Shown here: one piece after another, positions 32,538 through 41,669 of the stretch
Layout of the letters: every line of letters begins with the position of its first letter
How positions within the stretch are numbered: position 1 is the first letter of the stretch
Notes under the pieces: model-generated
Seen by the model: only the letters and a program-made list of their open reading frames with translations
Told to the model about the DNA's origin: nothing
Databases searched by the model: none
Assembly (NCBI RefSeq): GCF_001428895.1
Contig: NZ_LMJA01000006.1
Span: 1 to 64,000 of the forward strand
DNA: 64,000 nucleotides
Direction: 5' to 3'
From: Mycobacterium sp. Root265
GTDB lineage: Bacteria; Actinomycetota; Actinomycetes; Mycobacteriales; Mycobacteriaceae
Program-made: the position numbers and the translations under genes

Positions 32538-33167
32538 ATGCAAACCGCTGCTCCCCCAACCTTGTTGCCGCAACTGTGGAAGTCGACCCTGATCTCGGGT
32601 GTGCTGGCAGTGGGACTCGGCGTCGCCGTCGTCGCGTGGCCGGGTATCTCCATCCTGGTGGCCGCCATCTTCTTCGGCGCCTACCTGCTCGTGACCGGCA
32701 TTGCACAGGTGGTGTTCGCCTTCAGCCTGCACGTGTCGGCCGGCGGCCGGGTGTTGCTGTTCATCAGCGGTGCCGCATCGGTGATCCTTGCGGTGCTGTC
32801 GTTCCGGCACCTGTTCGACGCGGTACTGCTGCTGGCCATCTGGATCGGCATCGGCTTCATCTTCCGCGGCGTCGCGACGGCGGTGTCGGCGATCAGCGAC
32901 CCGACGCTGCCGGGCCGCGGCTGGAACATCTTCGTCGGCGTGATCAGCCTGATCGCCGGCATCGTGGTGCTGGCCTCGCCCTTCGAGTCCATCGGCACAC
33001 TGGCGCTGGTCACCGGGATCTGGCTGATCGTCATCGGTGTCATGGAGGTCATCACCGCCTTCGGTATCCGGTCCGCAGGCAAGAAACTCTCCCCGACCAC
33101 ACCCACCACACCGGCGGAGCCGCCCGCCGAGCCGCCGGCACCCGCGGTGGCGGCACCGACCAGCTGA
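32538..33167 (+). CDS. HdeD-family (DUF308) membrane protein
   Basis: A 209-residue protein with six hydrophobic segments between residues 15 and 175, arranged as three similar helical pairs. Characteristic stretches are GVLAVGLGVAVVAWPGIS and the later WNIFVGVISLIAGIVVLASP. These mark the HdeD/DUF308 family, first named for acid resistance in E. coli but of unclear activity in actinobacteria. The tail is Thr/Pro/Ala-rich and disordered. It is upstream of cydA on the same strand, with a 101-bp gap holding a palindromic operator, so co-transcription with cyd is unlikely to be complete. Confidence 0.82.
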   Translation: MQTAAPPTLLPQLWKSTLISGVLAVGLGVAVVAWPGISILVAAIFFGAYLLVTGIAQVVFAFSLHVSAGGRVLLFISGAASVILAVLSFRHLFDAVLLLAIWIGIGFIFRGVATAVSAISDPTLPGRGWNIFVGVISLIAGIVVLASPFESIGTLALVTGIWLIVIGVMEVITAFGIRSAGKKLSPTTPTTPAEPPAEPPAPAVAAPTS

Positions 33168-33205
33168 GTAATCCGCGCCACGATTACTGGGCATGTGGAC
33201 AGGGG

Positions 33206-33228
33206 GACTACTACACTCTGTCGTAGTC
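33206..33228. promoter_or_regulatory. 10-3-10 palindrome before cydA (BlaI/CopY-type operator candidate)
   Basis: GACTACTACA-CTC-TGTCGTAGTC is a 10-3-10 inverted repeat with one mismatch. The inner ACA/TGT arms with outer TACT/AGTC resemble operators of winged-helix BlaI/MecI/CopY repressors (TACTACA facing TGTAGTA). It ends 40 bp before the cydA ATG, where it would overlap the promoter. In M. tuberculosis BlaI is reported to control respiratory-chain genes as well as blaC (from memory). The repressor gene is not in this window. Confidence 0.6.
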
Positions 33229-33268
33229 GAGCAATGGAGCTCGATCCGCAGCCGAGAAGTTGGTGCAC

Positions 33269-34717
33269 ATGGAAGCGCTCGACGTCGCACGGTGGCAGTT
33301 CGGAATCACCACCGTCTACCACTTCATCTTCGTGCCGCTCACGATCGGCCTGGCACCGCTCATCGCGGTGTTCCAGACGTTGTGGGTCATCACCGACAAC
33401 ACCGCCTGGTACCGGCTGACCCGGTTCTTCGGCAAGCTCTTCCTGATCAACTTCGCGCTCGGCGTGGCCACCGGCATCGTTCAGGAATTCCAGTTCGGGA
33501 TGAACTGGAGCGAGTACTCACGATTCGTCGGTGACGTCTTCGGCGCACCGCTGGCCATGGAGGGCCTGGTCGCCTTCTTCTTCGAGTCGACCTTCCTGGG
33601 CCTGTGGATCTTCGGCTGGACCCGGCTCCCCAAGCTGGTCCATCTGGGGTGTATCTGGATCGTCGCGTTCGCCGTCAACGCCTCGGCGTTCTTCATCATC
33701 GCCGCGAACTCCTTCATGCAGCACCCGGTCGGTGCGCGGTACAACCCTGAGACCGGACGCGCGGAACTGACCAGCATCGTCGAACTGTTCACCAACAACA
33801 CTGCGCTGGCGGCGTTCCCGCATGCGGTGGCCGGCGCATTCCTGGTGGCCGGGACCTTCGTCGCCGGCGTCTGTGCGTGGTGGATGGTGCGCGACCCGGA
33901 CAACCCCGACGCCCGCACCATGCACCGGCCCGCCGCGATCCTGGGCTGTCTCGTCGCCTTCGTCGCCGCGGCCGGGCTGGCCTACACCGGCGACGTCCAG
34001 GGCAAGTTGATGTTCCAGCAGCAGCCGATGAAGATGGCCTCGGCCGAATCGTTGTGCCACACCGAGGTCGACCCCGACTTCTCCATCCTCACCGTCGGCA
34101 CGCACAACAACTGCGACAGCGTGACCCACCTCATCGAGGTGCCCTACGTGCTGCCGTTCCTGGCCGAGGGCAAGTTCAATGGCGTCGAATTGCAGGGCGT
34201 ACAGGACCTGCAGGCCGAATACGAGCAGAAGTTCGGCCCCGGCGACTACCGGCCCAACCTGTTCGTCACCTATTGGTCGTTCCGCGCCATGATCGGCTTC
34301 CTGGCGGTACCAATGCTTTTCGCGATGACCGCGCTGTGGCTCACCCGCGGCGGCCGGATACCCCGGCAGCGGTGGTTCGCATGGTTCGCACTCGCGACGC
34401 TGCCGACACCGTTCCTGGCCAACAGCGCCGGCTGGGTGTTCACCGAGATGGGCCGCCAGCCATGGGTGGTCGCGCCCAACCCGACCGGCGATCCGGTGCT
34501 GCGACTCACTGTCTCCCAGGGTGTGTCGCACCATTCCGCGGGCATGGTGCTGACCTCACTGATCATCTTCACTGCGATCTATGCCGTGCTGGCGGTGATC
34601 TGGTTCTGGCTGATCCGGCGCTATGTCGTCGAGGGCCCGCTGGAGCACGACACCGAACCCATCCCACCGACCCCGCCCGGCGAGGACGAGGTCGCACCAC
34701 TCTCGTTCGCGTATTAG
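33269..34717 (+). CDS. cydA: cytochrome bd ubiquinol/menaquinol oxidase subunit I
   Basis: Subunit I (482 residues) of the high-affinity terminal oxidase that reduces oxygen to water with menaquinol and holds hemes b558, b595 and d. Nine membrane helices can be traced. Heme ligand His18 is in VYHFIFVPLTIG, the second His in the NNTALAAFPHAVAG helix, and GRQPW near residue 395 marks the conserved quinol/heme region. The Q-loop is short, as in actinobacteria. It aligns end to end with the remembered M. tuberculosis CydA, which fixes ATG 33269 over the TTG nine bases earlier. First gene of cydABDC. Confidence 0.97.
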   Translation: MEALDVARWQFGITTVYHFIFVPLTIGLAPLIAVFQTLWVITDNTAWYRLTRFFGKLFLINFALGVATGIVQEFQFGMNWSEYSRFVGDVFGAPLAMEGLVAFFFESTFLGLWIFGWTRLPKLVHLGCIWIVAFAVNASAFFIIAANSFMQHPVGARYNPETGRAELTSIVELFTNNTALAAFPHAVAGAFLVAGTFVAGVCAWWMVRDPDNPDARTMHRPAAILGCLVAFVAAAGLAYTGDVQGKLMFQQQPMKMASAESLCHTEVDPDFSILTVGTHNNCDSVTHLIEVPYVLPFLAEGKFNGVELQGVQDLQAEYEQKFGPGDYRPNLFVTYWSFRAMIGFLAVPMLFAMTALWLTRGGRIPRQRWFAWFALATLPTPFLANSAGWVFTEMGRQPWVVAPNPTGDPVLRLTVSQGVSHHSAGMVLTSLIIFTAIYAVLAVIWFWLIRRYVVEGPLEHDTEPIPPTPPGEDEVAPLSFAY

Positions 34718-34727
34718 GAGGCGCACC

Positions 34728-35777
34728 ATGAATCTTCAGATTTTCTGGTTCGTCACGCTGGCGGTGCTGTTCGTCGGCTTCCTGGTGCTGGAGGGTTTCG
34801 ACTTCGGTGTCGGCATGCTGATGGCCGTCTTCGGCCGCAGCGCCGCAAAGGATTCCAGGGACCCGGAGAAGCACCGCCGCGCCGTACTCAACACCATCGG
34901 ACCGGTCTGGGATGGCAACGAGGTTTGGCTGATCACCGCAGGCGGTGCCATGTTCGCGGCGTTCCCCGGCATGTACGCCACCATGTTCTCCGGCCTCTAC
35001 CTACCGCTGCTGGCCATTCTGGTCGCGATGATCGTCCGGGTCTGCGCCATCGAATGGCGCGGCAAGGTCGACGATCCGACCTGGCGCCGCCGGGCCGATA
35101 TCGCCATCGCGGTCGGGTCCTGGGTGCCCGCGGTGCTGTGGGGCGTCACCTTCGCCGCGCTGCTGCGCGGCCTGCCCGTGGACGCCGACCACCAGATCGC
35201 GCTGGGCTTCGGCGACGTGCTCAACCCATACACGATCCTGGGCGGGCTCTCGACGTGCGGGCTGTTCCTGCTGCACGGCTCGGTGTTCGTGACGCTGAAA
35301 ACCGAAGGCGCAGTGCACACCGACGCCCGTCGCTACTCCCGCCGGCTGGCGCTGCCGGTGACCGCGGTACTGCTGGTCTTCGGGCTGTGGACACAACTGT
35401 CCTACGGCACCCACTGGACCTGGCTGGTGCTCGGTTTCGCGGTGGTGTGCCAGCTGAGCGTGATCATGCTGGTTTTCACCGACGGTGGTGACGGGCTGGC
35501 GTTCAGTTGCACCGCCGCCGTGGTGATCGCCGTGGTGGTGCTGATCTTCGGCAGCCTGTATCCCAACCTCATCCCGTCGTCGCTGGATCCGGCCTGGAGC
35601 CTGACCATCTACAACGCGTCATCCTCGGCGTACACGCTGAAGATCATGACCTGGGCGGCGGTCCTGGTCACCCCGCTGGTGCTCGTCTACCAGGGCTGGA
35701 CCTACTGGGTGTTCCGGCAACGCATCTCGGCCGAACGGATACCGGACCCCGCGGGCCTGTCCCCGCGGATACCGTGA
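34728..35777 (+). CDS. cydB: cytochrome bd oxidase subunit II
   Basis: A 349-residue partner of CydA with eight to nine membrane helices. Hallmarks are LVLEGFDFGVGM near residue 20, the VWDGNEVWLITAGGAMFAAFP segment near residue 57, and a late TIYNASSSAYTLKIM. The first two line the proton path and stabilise the heme arrangement. A GGAGG ribosome-binding site precedes ATG 34728, ten bases after the cydA stop. Its end overlaps the cydD start (GTGA), tying oxidase and assembly-transporter genes into one operon. Confidence 0.97.
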   Translation: MNLQIFWFVTLAVLFVGFLVLEGFDFGVGMLMAVFGRSAAKDSRDPEKHRRAVLNTIGPVWDGNEVWLITAGGAMFAAFPGMYATMFSGLYLPLLAILVAMIVRVCAIEWRGKVDDPTWRRRADIAIAVGSWVPAVLWGVTFAALLRGLPVDADHQIALGFGDVLNPYTILGGLSTCGLFLLHGSVFVTLKTEGAVHTDARRYSRRLALPVTAVLLVFGLWTQLSYGTHWTWLVLGFAVVCQLSVIMLVFTDGGDGLAFSCTAAVVIAVVVLIFGSLYPNLIPSSLDPAWSLTIYNASSSAYTLKIMTWAAVLVTPLVLVYQGWTYWVFRQRISAERIPDPAGLSPRIP

Positions 35778-37399
35778 CGCTCGGCAGCACCCCGGGACTG
35801 CGCCGCTACCTCGCCGCGGCGGTACTGTACGGCGCGGTGATCGCGGCCGCCACCGTGGCCGGGGCCTGTGTGCTGGCCCGGGTGGTCGCCGGGATCATCA
35901 CCGACCCGGCAACCCGCACGCTCGGGCACTGGACCGCCGAGCTGACGATGCTGGCCGGCGTGTGGGCGGCACGGGTGGTCGCCCAACGCCTTCAGGCCGG
36001 ACTGAGCCAGCGAGCGGCGACCGCGGTGATCGGCGAGCTGTCCGCGAACGTCCTGCGGACGGTGACCGCGCTGCCTCCGCAACGCTTGCAGGCGGTGCGC
36101 GACGAGGCCACCGTGGTGATCACCCGGGGACTGGACGGGCTGCGGCCCTACTTCACCGGCTACCTGCCCGCGGTCATCTCGGCCGGAATCCTGACCCCGG
36201 CAACGGTGGTGGTGCTCGCCGCGACAGATCTGCAGGCCGCTGCCGTGGTGGCGGTGGCGCTACCGCTCATCCCGTTGTTCATGGTGCTCATCGGACGGCT
36301 GACCGCCGACCGGTCCGCCGCGGCGCTCACCGCCATGACGACCCTGCAGTCGCGGTTGCTCGATCTCGTCGCCGGGATACCGACCCTGCGCGCGCTGGGA
36401 CGGGCATCGGGTCCCGCCCACCGCATCTCGGAATTGAGTGCTGCACATCGCCGTTCGGCAATGGAGACACTGCGCATCGCCTTTCTGTCGGCGGCCGTGC
36501 TCGAGCTGATCGCCACCCTGGGCGTCGCGCTGGTCGCGGTGAACGTCGGCCTGCGACTGGTGTTCGGGGAGATGCCGCTCGTCGCGGCTCTGACGGCGCT
36601 GCTGCTGGCACCGGAGGTGTTCTGGCCGTTGCGCAGGGTCGGCGTGCAGTTCCACGCCGCCCAGGACGGCAAGGCCGCCGCCGACGCCGCGCTGGCACTG
36701 ATCGACGACGAACCTCGGCGGCCCGCCGGAACCCGGGCGCCGGCCGACTCACGGATCGGGATCGAGCTCCAGGAGCTGTCGGTCGCCGGGCGGGATGGCC
36801 TGGCGCCCGACGGCCTCAGCGCCGCCATCGGGCCGGGCCGCGTCACCGTGCTCACCGGGCCCAACGGCAGCGGGAAGACCACGGCGTTGACAGCCATTCT
36901 CGGGTTGACCGCGCCCACCGCGGGCCGGGTCCTGATCGACGGTGTGGACATCGCCGACATCGACCTGGCGCAGTGGTGGAGCCGCATCTCCTGGCTGCCG
37001 CAGCGCCCCGCGCTGCTGCCCGGCACGGTACGCAGCAACCTGGAGCTGTTCGGCCCCCTGCCCGATATCGACGGTGCCTGCCGCGCCGCGGGATTCGACG
37101 AGGTGCTGGCCACCCTGCCCGCCGGCCTCGACGAGGTGATCGGGCGCGGCGGCACCGGGTTGTCGCTGGGGCAGCGTCAACGCCTCGGGCTGGCGCGGGC
37201 GCTGGGATCGACCGCGCCGGTGCTGCTGCTCGACGAGCCGACCGCCCACCTCGACGGCGAGGCGGAATCGCGCGTGCTGTCCGCGATCTCGGCCCGGGCC
37301 GCAGCCGGAACGACCGTGTTGGTGGTCGGCCACCGCGGACCGGTGCTGTCCGTCGGCGATGATGTCGTACAACTCGGTGGTGCCCATGTCCACCCGTGA
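35774..37399 (+). CDS. cydD: thiol/heme ABC transporter CydD (cytochrome bd assembly)
   Basis: A 541-residue fused ABC exporter half. Six membrane helices span about residues 10-310, then the ATPase: Walker A TGPNGSGKTT, Q-loop SWLPQRPALLPGTV, signature LSLGQRQRLGLARAL, Walker B VLLLDEPTAHLD. With CydC it forms the heterodimer that exports cysteine/glutathione-like thiols (and binds heme) and is needed for cytochrome bd maturation. GTG 35774 overlaps cydB by four bases; the end overlaps cydC by 14. No defect is seen. Confidence 0.93.
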   Translation: MTLGSTPGLRRYLAAAVLYGAVIAAATVAGACVLARVVAGIITDPATRTLGHWTAELTMLAGVWAARVVAQRLQAGLSQRAATAVIGELSANVLRTVTALPPQRLQAVRDEATVVITRGLDGLRPYFTGYLPAVISAGILTPATVVVLAATDLQAAAVVAVALPLIPLFMVLIGRLTADRSAAALTAMTTLQSRLLDLVAGIPTLRALGRASGPAHRISELSAAHRRSAMETLRIAFLSAAVLELIATLGVALVAVNVGLRLVFGEMPLVAALTALLLAPEVFWPLRRVGVQFHAAQDGKAAADAALALIDDEPRRPAGTRAPADSRIGIELQELSVAGRDGLAPDGLSAAIGPGRVTVLTGPNGSGKTTALTAILGLTAPTAGRVLIDGVDIADIDLAQWWSRISWLPQRPALLPGTVRSNLELFGPLPDIDGACRAAGFDEVLATLPAGLDEVIGRGGTGLSLGQRQRLGLARALGSTAPVLLLDEPTAHLDGEAESRVLSAISARAAAGTTVLVVGHRGPVLSVGDDVVQLGGAHVHP

Positions 37400-38882
37400 T
37401 GTGTGGCGCCTCCTTGAACCCCGGCTCCCCCGGCTGCTCCTCGCGGTGTTGTTCGGCACCCTGGCGCTCGGCAGCGCCCTGGCCCTGGCCACCGTCGCGG
37501 CCTGGCTGATCACCCGCGCCTGGCAGATGCCGCCGGTGCTCGACCTGACGGTGGCCGTCGTGGCGGTGCGGGCACTCGGCATATCCCGCGGGGTGTTCAG
37601 TTACTGCGAACGACTTGCCATTCACGACACCGCTTTACGCGCCGCGGGCAACACCCGGGTCGGCCTGTACCGCAGGCTGGTCGACGTGCCGCCGGAGACC
37701 GCGCTGCGGTTGCACAGCGGTGATCTGGTGGCCCGGGTCGGCGCCTCGGTCGATGACCTCGCCGATGTACTGGTGCGCGCCATCCTGCCGATCTGCGTGG
37801 CCGCGGTGCTCTCCGGCGCCGCGGTCATCATCATCGCGCTGATCTCGCCGGTGGCCGCGGCGGTCCTCGCGGCCTGCCTGCTGGTGGCCGGCGTGGCCGC
37901 GCCCTGGCTGTCGGGGCGCGCCGCCGTCGCCACCGAAGCACTTGCGGCCGAGCATCACAGCGCCCGCGATACCGCGACCCTGCTGGCGCTGGAACACGCG
38001 GCCGAACTGCGGGTGGCGGGCCGTCTCGATCGGGTGATCGCCGAATCTGTGCGCGAGCACCACGATCTGGGCCGAGCCCAGGACCGGGCAGCGGCACCCG
38101 CCGCAGCCGCGGGTGCGGTATCCACGGCCGCGGTGGGCATTTCGGTGCTCGGAGCCGTCATCGTCGGGATCATGATCGCCGGACACACCAGCCCGATGTC
38201 ACTGGCCATCCTGATGCTGGTGCCGCTGTCGGCTTTCGAGGCCACCGCCGCGCTACCCGCCGCTGCCGCCCAGCTGGTGCGCTCCAGGATCGCCGCCCAC
38301 CGGCTCACCGACCTCACGGCAACACCGGCGTCCACCCGGTCGCGACCCGAAACCGGCCGGGTCAGCCTGTCCCCCGGCGACAGGCTTGCCGTCCTGGGCC
38401 CGAGCGGATGCGGGAAGACCACCATGCTGATGTCCATCGCCGCCGGCTACCCCGAGACCCCGCTCACCGCAGCGTTCTTCGCCGAGGACGCCCACCTGTT
38501 CGACACCACCGTGCGGGACAACCTGCTGGTGGGCCGCGGAGACGCCACCGACGATCAGCTGACCGCGGCACTGCACGACGTCGGGCTGGGCGACTGGCTG
38601 GCCGGGCTGCCCGACGGTCTGTCGACCATGCTGGCAGGCGGGGCGGCCGCCGTCTCGGCCGGGCAACGTCGCCGTCTGCTGCTGGCCAGAGCGCTCATCT
38701 CCGACTTCCCCATCCTGCTGCTCGACGAGCCGACCGAGCATCTCGACGCCGCCGACAGTGATCGCCTGCTCACCGAGTTGCTCACCCCGGGCGGTCTGCT
38801 CGCCGCCGACCGGACCGTCGTCGTCGCCACCCATCATCTGCCCGCCGAACTGCATTGCCCGGCCATCCGGCTGGGCCGGTAG
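37386..38882 (+). CDS. cydC: thiol/heme ABC transporter CydC (cytochrome bd assembly)
   Basis: A 498-residue partner of CydD. Six helices lie in the first 310 residues (GALALGSALALATVAAWLITRA-like opening, then RALGISRGVFSYCERLAIHD). The nucleotide domain is compact: Walker A GPSGCGKTT, signature VSAGQRRRLLLARAL, Walker B ILLLDEPTEHLD. It is about 80 residues shorter than E. coli CydC, mostly between the membrane part and Walker A and after Walker B. ATG 37386 lies within the cydD end. Last of the cydABDC unit; ten bases later a small membrane-protein gene starts. Confidence 0.93.
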   Translation: MSTRDVWRLLEPRLPRLLLAVLFGTLALGSALALATVAAWLITRAWQMPPVLDLTVAVVAVRALGISRGVFSYCERLAIHDTALRAAGNTRVGLYRRLVDVPPETALRLHSGDLVARVGASVDDLADVLVRAILPICVAAVLSGAAVIIIALISPVAAAVLAACLLVAGVAAPWLSGRAAVATEALAAEHHSARDTATLLALEHAAELRVAGRLDRVIAESVREHHDLGRAQDRAAAPAAAAGAVSTAAVGISVLGAVIVGIMIAGHTSPMSLAILMLVPLSAFEATAALPAAAAQLVRSRIAAHRLTDLTATPASTRSRPETGRVSLSPGDRLAVLGPSGCGKTTMLMSIAAGYPETPLTAAFFAEDAHLFDTTVRDNLLVGRGDATDDQLTAALHDVGLGDWLAGLPDGLSTMLAGGAAAVSAGQRRRLLLARALISDFPILLLDEPTEHLDAADSDRLLTELLTPGGLLAADRTVVVATHHLPAELHCPAIRLGR

Positions 38883-38891
38883 CCTCACGCT

Positions 38892-39332
38892 ATGAGCTCC
38901 CCCGGGCCGTATCCCGCGCCGCACGCGCCCTACCCCGCGCACTATCCGCCGCCACCGATGCGGCCCCGCAACGAGCTGGGTACCTGGGCGCTGGTGCTGG
39001 CCATGCTGGCGCTGCTGTTCTCGTGGAGCATCATCGGTGGTGTCATCGGCGGGCTGATCGCCGTGGTGCTGGGATTCGCCGGGCGCGGCAGGGCTGCGCG
39101 CGGTGAGGCAGATAACGGTCCGATCGCGAACGCCGGGATCGGTTTGGGCGCACTGGCCGTCATCGTGGGCGTCGCATTCGTCCCGATCTGGATCGGATTC
39201 TTCACCGAGGCCGGCATGGGCGACTACGTCAGATGCATGGAGCAGGCGGGCACCGACCGCACCGCGCACACGCAGTGCGAGAACACTTTCCGCGAGCGGG
39301 TCGAGCGGGACTACGGCTTCTCCCCCGGCTGA
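38892..39332 (+). CDS. DUF4190 small membrane protein
   Basis: A 146-residue protein with a Pro/Tyr-rich N-terminus (SSPGPYPAPHAPYPAHYPPP), two membrane segments near residues 35-60 and 78-105, and a C-terminal extracytoplasmic part with two cysteines. The NELGTWALVLAMLALLFSW opening of the first helix fits DUF4190. It corresponds in position to Rv1619 of M. tuberculosis, between cydC and tesB. It starts ten bases after cydC and probably belongs to that transcript, and it overlaps the convergent tesB gene by 22 bases. Function unknown. Confidence 0.8.
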   Translation: MSSPGPYPAPHAPYPAHYPPPPMRPRNELGTWALVLAMLALLFSWSIIGGVIGGLIAVVLGFAGRGRAARGEADNGPIANAGIGLGALAVIVGVAFVPIWIGFFTEAGMGDYVRCMEQAGTDRTAHTQCENTFRERVERDYGFSPG

Positions 39333-40192
39333 CGGGCCGGGAAGTACTTGACGATCCCTTCCTGCATCACCGTCGCCAGCGCCTCACCGCGCTCATTGAA
39401 GAAATGTCCGCCGCCCAGGCCGCGGGAAGCGGCGGCCACCGGCGACGACGTCGAGTACAGCACCCACTCGTCGAAGCGGATCGGCCGGTGAAACCACACC
39501 GAATGGTTCATGGTCACCGCGAAAATCCGGTCGAAACCCCAGGACAGGCCGTGCGTGGTGATGATCGAATCGAGCACCGTGGTGTCCGAGGAATAGACCA
39601 GGGCGCCCGCGTGCAGCACCGGATCGTCGGGCATCGGACCGTCGGCGGTCAGCCACACCCGGTTGTGATCGAGTTGACCGCCCTTGTCCCGCATCACCCA
39701 GGCCGGGTCATTGGTGTAGCGCCACTGGATGGGCCGCAGCGCACTGACGAAATGCGGCACCGTCTCCTCGTAGCCCACCAGCAATTCGTCGATGGTGGGC
39801 AGCGAGTGCGGGGCGGGGACCTGCGGGGCGGTGATGTTGTGCTCGAGCCCACGGCCGCCGGCCAGATGCGAGACCAGGGCGGTGCCCAGCAGCGCACCGT
39901 CCTGGGTGACGTCCACCCGGCGGTTGGCGAACCGACGTTCGTCGCGCAGCCGGACCACCTGGAATTCCAGGTCTTTCTCCGGATCGCCGCCGGCGATGAA
40001 ATGCATCGACAGGGTGCTCGGCGGCAGGTTCTCGGGCACCGTGCGGCTCGCGGCGACGAAGGCCTGCGCCATCATCTGCCCGCCGAAGGTACGCACCGGG
40101 TTTCGGCTCGGATGCGTTCCGGTGAACGCATCCTCGCCGACCCGGGTGAGATCGAGAACCGTCAGCAGTTCCTGAAGATGCTCCGCTGACAA
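39311..40192 (-). CDS. tesB: acyl-CoA thioesterase II
   Basis: A 293-residue double-hotdog enzyme that hydrolyses medium- and long-chain acyl-CoAs. The family pattern is seen at FGGQMMAQAFVAASRTVP (residues about 34-51), HFIAGGDPEKDLEFQV, and, in the second half, DTTVLDSII and NHSVWFHRPIRFDEWVLY. The catalytic Asp/Thr/Gln triad regions are present. The start is TTG at 40192, supported by GGAGA; no ATG fits. Order tesB-pykA matches Rv1618-Rv1617. It may be the last gene of a gltB-gltD-pykA-tesB run. Confidence 0.93.
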   Translation of the reverse strand: MSAEHLQELLTVLDLTRVGEDAFTGTHPSRNPVRTFGGQMMAQAFVAASRTVPENLPPSTLSMHFIAGGDPEKDLEFQVVRLRDERRFANRRVDVTQDGALLGTALVSHLAGGRGLEHNITAPQVPAPHSLPTIDELLVGYEETVPHFVSALRPIQWRYTNDPAWVMRDKGGQLDHNRVWLTADGPMPDDPVLHAGALVYSSDTTVLDSIITTHGLSWGFDRIFAVTMNHSVWFHRPIRFDEWVLYSTSSPVAAASRGLGGGHFFNERGEALATVMQEGIVKYFPARQPGEKP

Positions 40193-40223
40193 GGTTCTCT
40201 CCTGGGGTCCGCCCCGTTGCGGG

Positions 40224-41642
40224 CTAGTGGTCGTCCTCGCCGATCCGGTGCACGTGGATCAGGTTTGTCGAGCCTACTGTGCCAGGCGGCGCGCCCGCGA
40301 CGATGACCACCAGGTCACCGCGCTTGTAGCGGCCCAGGTCCAGCAACGACTTGTCGACCTGCCGGATCATGCCGTCGGTGGTGTCGATGTGCGGCACGAT
40401 GAAGGTCTCGGTGCCCCACGTCAGTGCCAGCTGGCTGCGCACCTCGGGCAACGCGGTGAACGCCAGCAGCGGCAGCGGGGTGTGCAGCCGGGCCAGCCGG
40501 CGCACGGTGTCGCCGGACTGGGTGAACGCGACCAGCGCCTTGGCCTCCAACCGCTCGCCGATATCGCGGGCGGCGTAGGAGATGACGCCGCGCTTGGTGC
40601 GCGGTACGTGGGTCAGCGGCGGCGCCTCGGTGGAGTTCGCCTCGACGGCGGTCAGGATGCGACCCATGGTCCGCACGGCCTCCAGCGCGAACTTGCCCAC
40701 CGACGTCTCGCCGGACAGCATCACCGCGTCGGCGCCGTCGAGCACCGCGTTGGCCACATCGGAAGCCTCGGCACGGGTGGGCCGCGAGTTCTCGATCATC
40801 GATTCCAGCATCTGGGTGGCGACGATCACCGGCTTGGCGTTCTCGCGCGCCATCTGGATGGCGCGCTTCTGCACCAGGGGCACCTCTTCGAGCGGCAGCT
40901 CCACGCCCAGGTCACCGCGGGCCACCATGATGGCGTCGAAGGCCAGCACGATCGCCTCAAGATTCTCGATCGCCTCGGGCTTCTCCATCTTGGCGATCAC
41001 CGGGACCCGGCGTCCCACCCGGTCCATGACCTCGTGGACCAGCTCGACATCGGCAGGCGAGCGCACGAACGAGAGAGCCACCAGGTCCACGCCGAGCCGC
41101 AGCGCGAACTCGAGATCTTCGATGTCCTTCTCCGACAGCGCGGGTGCCGAGACGTTCATCCCGGGCAGCGACATGCCCTTGTTGTTGCTGACCTTGCCGC
41201 CCTCGGTGACGGTGCACACAACATCCTCGCCGTCGATGTGTTCGACGACGAGCCCGACGTTGCCGTCGTCGACCAGGACCCGGTCCCCGGGCGTGGCATC
41301 CTGGGCCAGCCGCTTGTAGGTGGTGCTCACCCGGTCGTGGGTGCCCGCGACGTCCTCGACGGTGATCCGGACGGTCTCGCCGTTCTTCCACACCGTCGGG
41401 CCGTCGGCGAAGCGCCCCAGCCGGATTTTGGGTCCCTGCAGGTCAGCGAGGATGCCGACGGCACGACCAGTGGAATCGGAGGCCGCACGGACCCGCCGGT
41501 AGGACTCCTCGTGGTCGGCGTAGTCGCCGTGGCTGAAGTTCAGTCGTGCTACGTCCATCCCGGCCTCGACCAGGGCACGCACCGACTCGTCGGTGGAGGT
41601 TGCCGGTCCGAGGGTACAGACGATCTTTCCGCGTCTATTCAC
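40224..41642 (-). CDS. pykA: pyruvate kinase
   Basis: A 472-residue glycolytic enzyme converting phosphoenolpyruvate and ADP to pyruvate and ATP; the same length as I remember for M. tuberculosis PykA. The N-terminal KIVCTLGPATST, active-site Lys in VIAKMEKPEAIENL, metal/PEP region MVARGDLGVELP and the SGETSVGKFALEAV segment are all intact. The C-terminal regulatory domain ends in NLIHVHRIGEDDH. It lies 27 bp downstream of gltD on the same strand, so carbon and nitrogen genes may be co-expressed. Confidence 0.97.
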   Translation of the reverse strand: MNRRGKIVCTLGPATSTDESVRALVEAGMDVARLNFSHGDYADHEESYRRVRAASDSTGRAVGILADLQGPKIRLGRFADGPTVWKNGETVRITVEDVAGTHDRVSTTYKRLAQDATPGDRVLVDDGNVGLVVEHIDGEDVVCTVTEGGKVSNNKGMSLPGMNVSAPALSEKDIEDLEFALRLGVDLVALSFVRSPADVELVHEVMDRVGRRVPVIAKMEKPEAIENLEAIVLAFDAIMVARGDLGVELPLEEVPLVQKRAIQMARENAKPVIVATQMLESMIENSRPTRAEASDVANAVLDGADAVMLSGETSVGKFALEAVRTMGRILTAVEANSTEAPPLTHVPRTKRGVISYAARDIGERLEAKALVAFTQSGDTVRRLARLHTPLPLLAFTALPEVRSQLALTWGTETFIVPHIDTTDGMIRQVDKSLLDLGRYKRGDLVVIVAGAPPGTVGSTNLIHVHRIGEDDH

Positions 41643-41669
41643 GACTCCGAAGCTTAGCGGTTAATCGAT

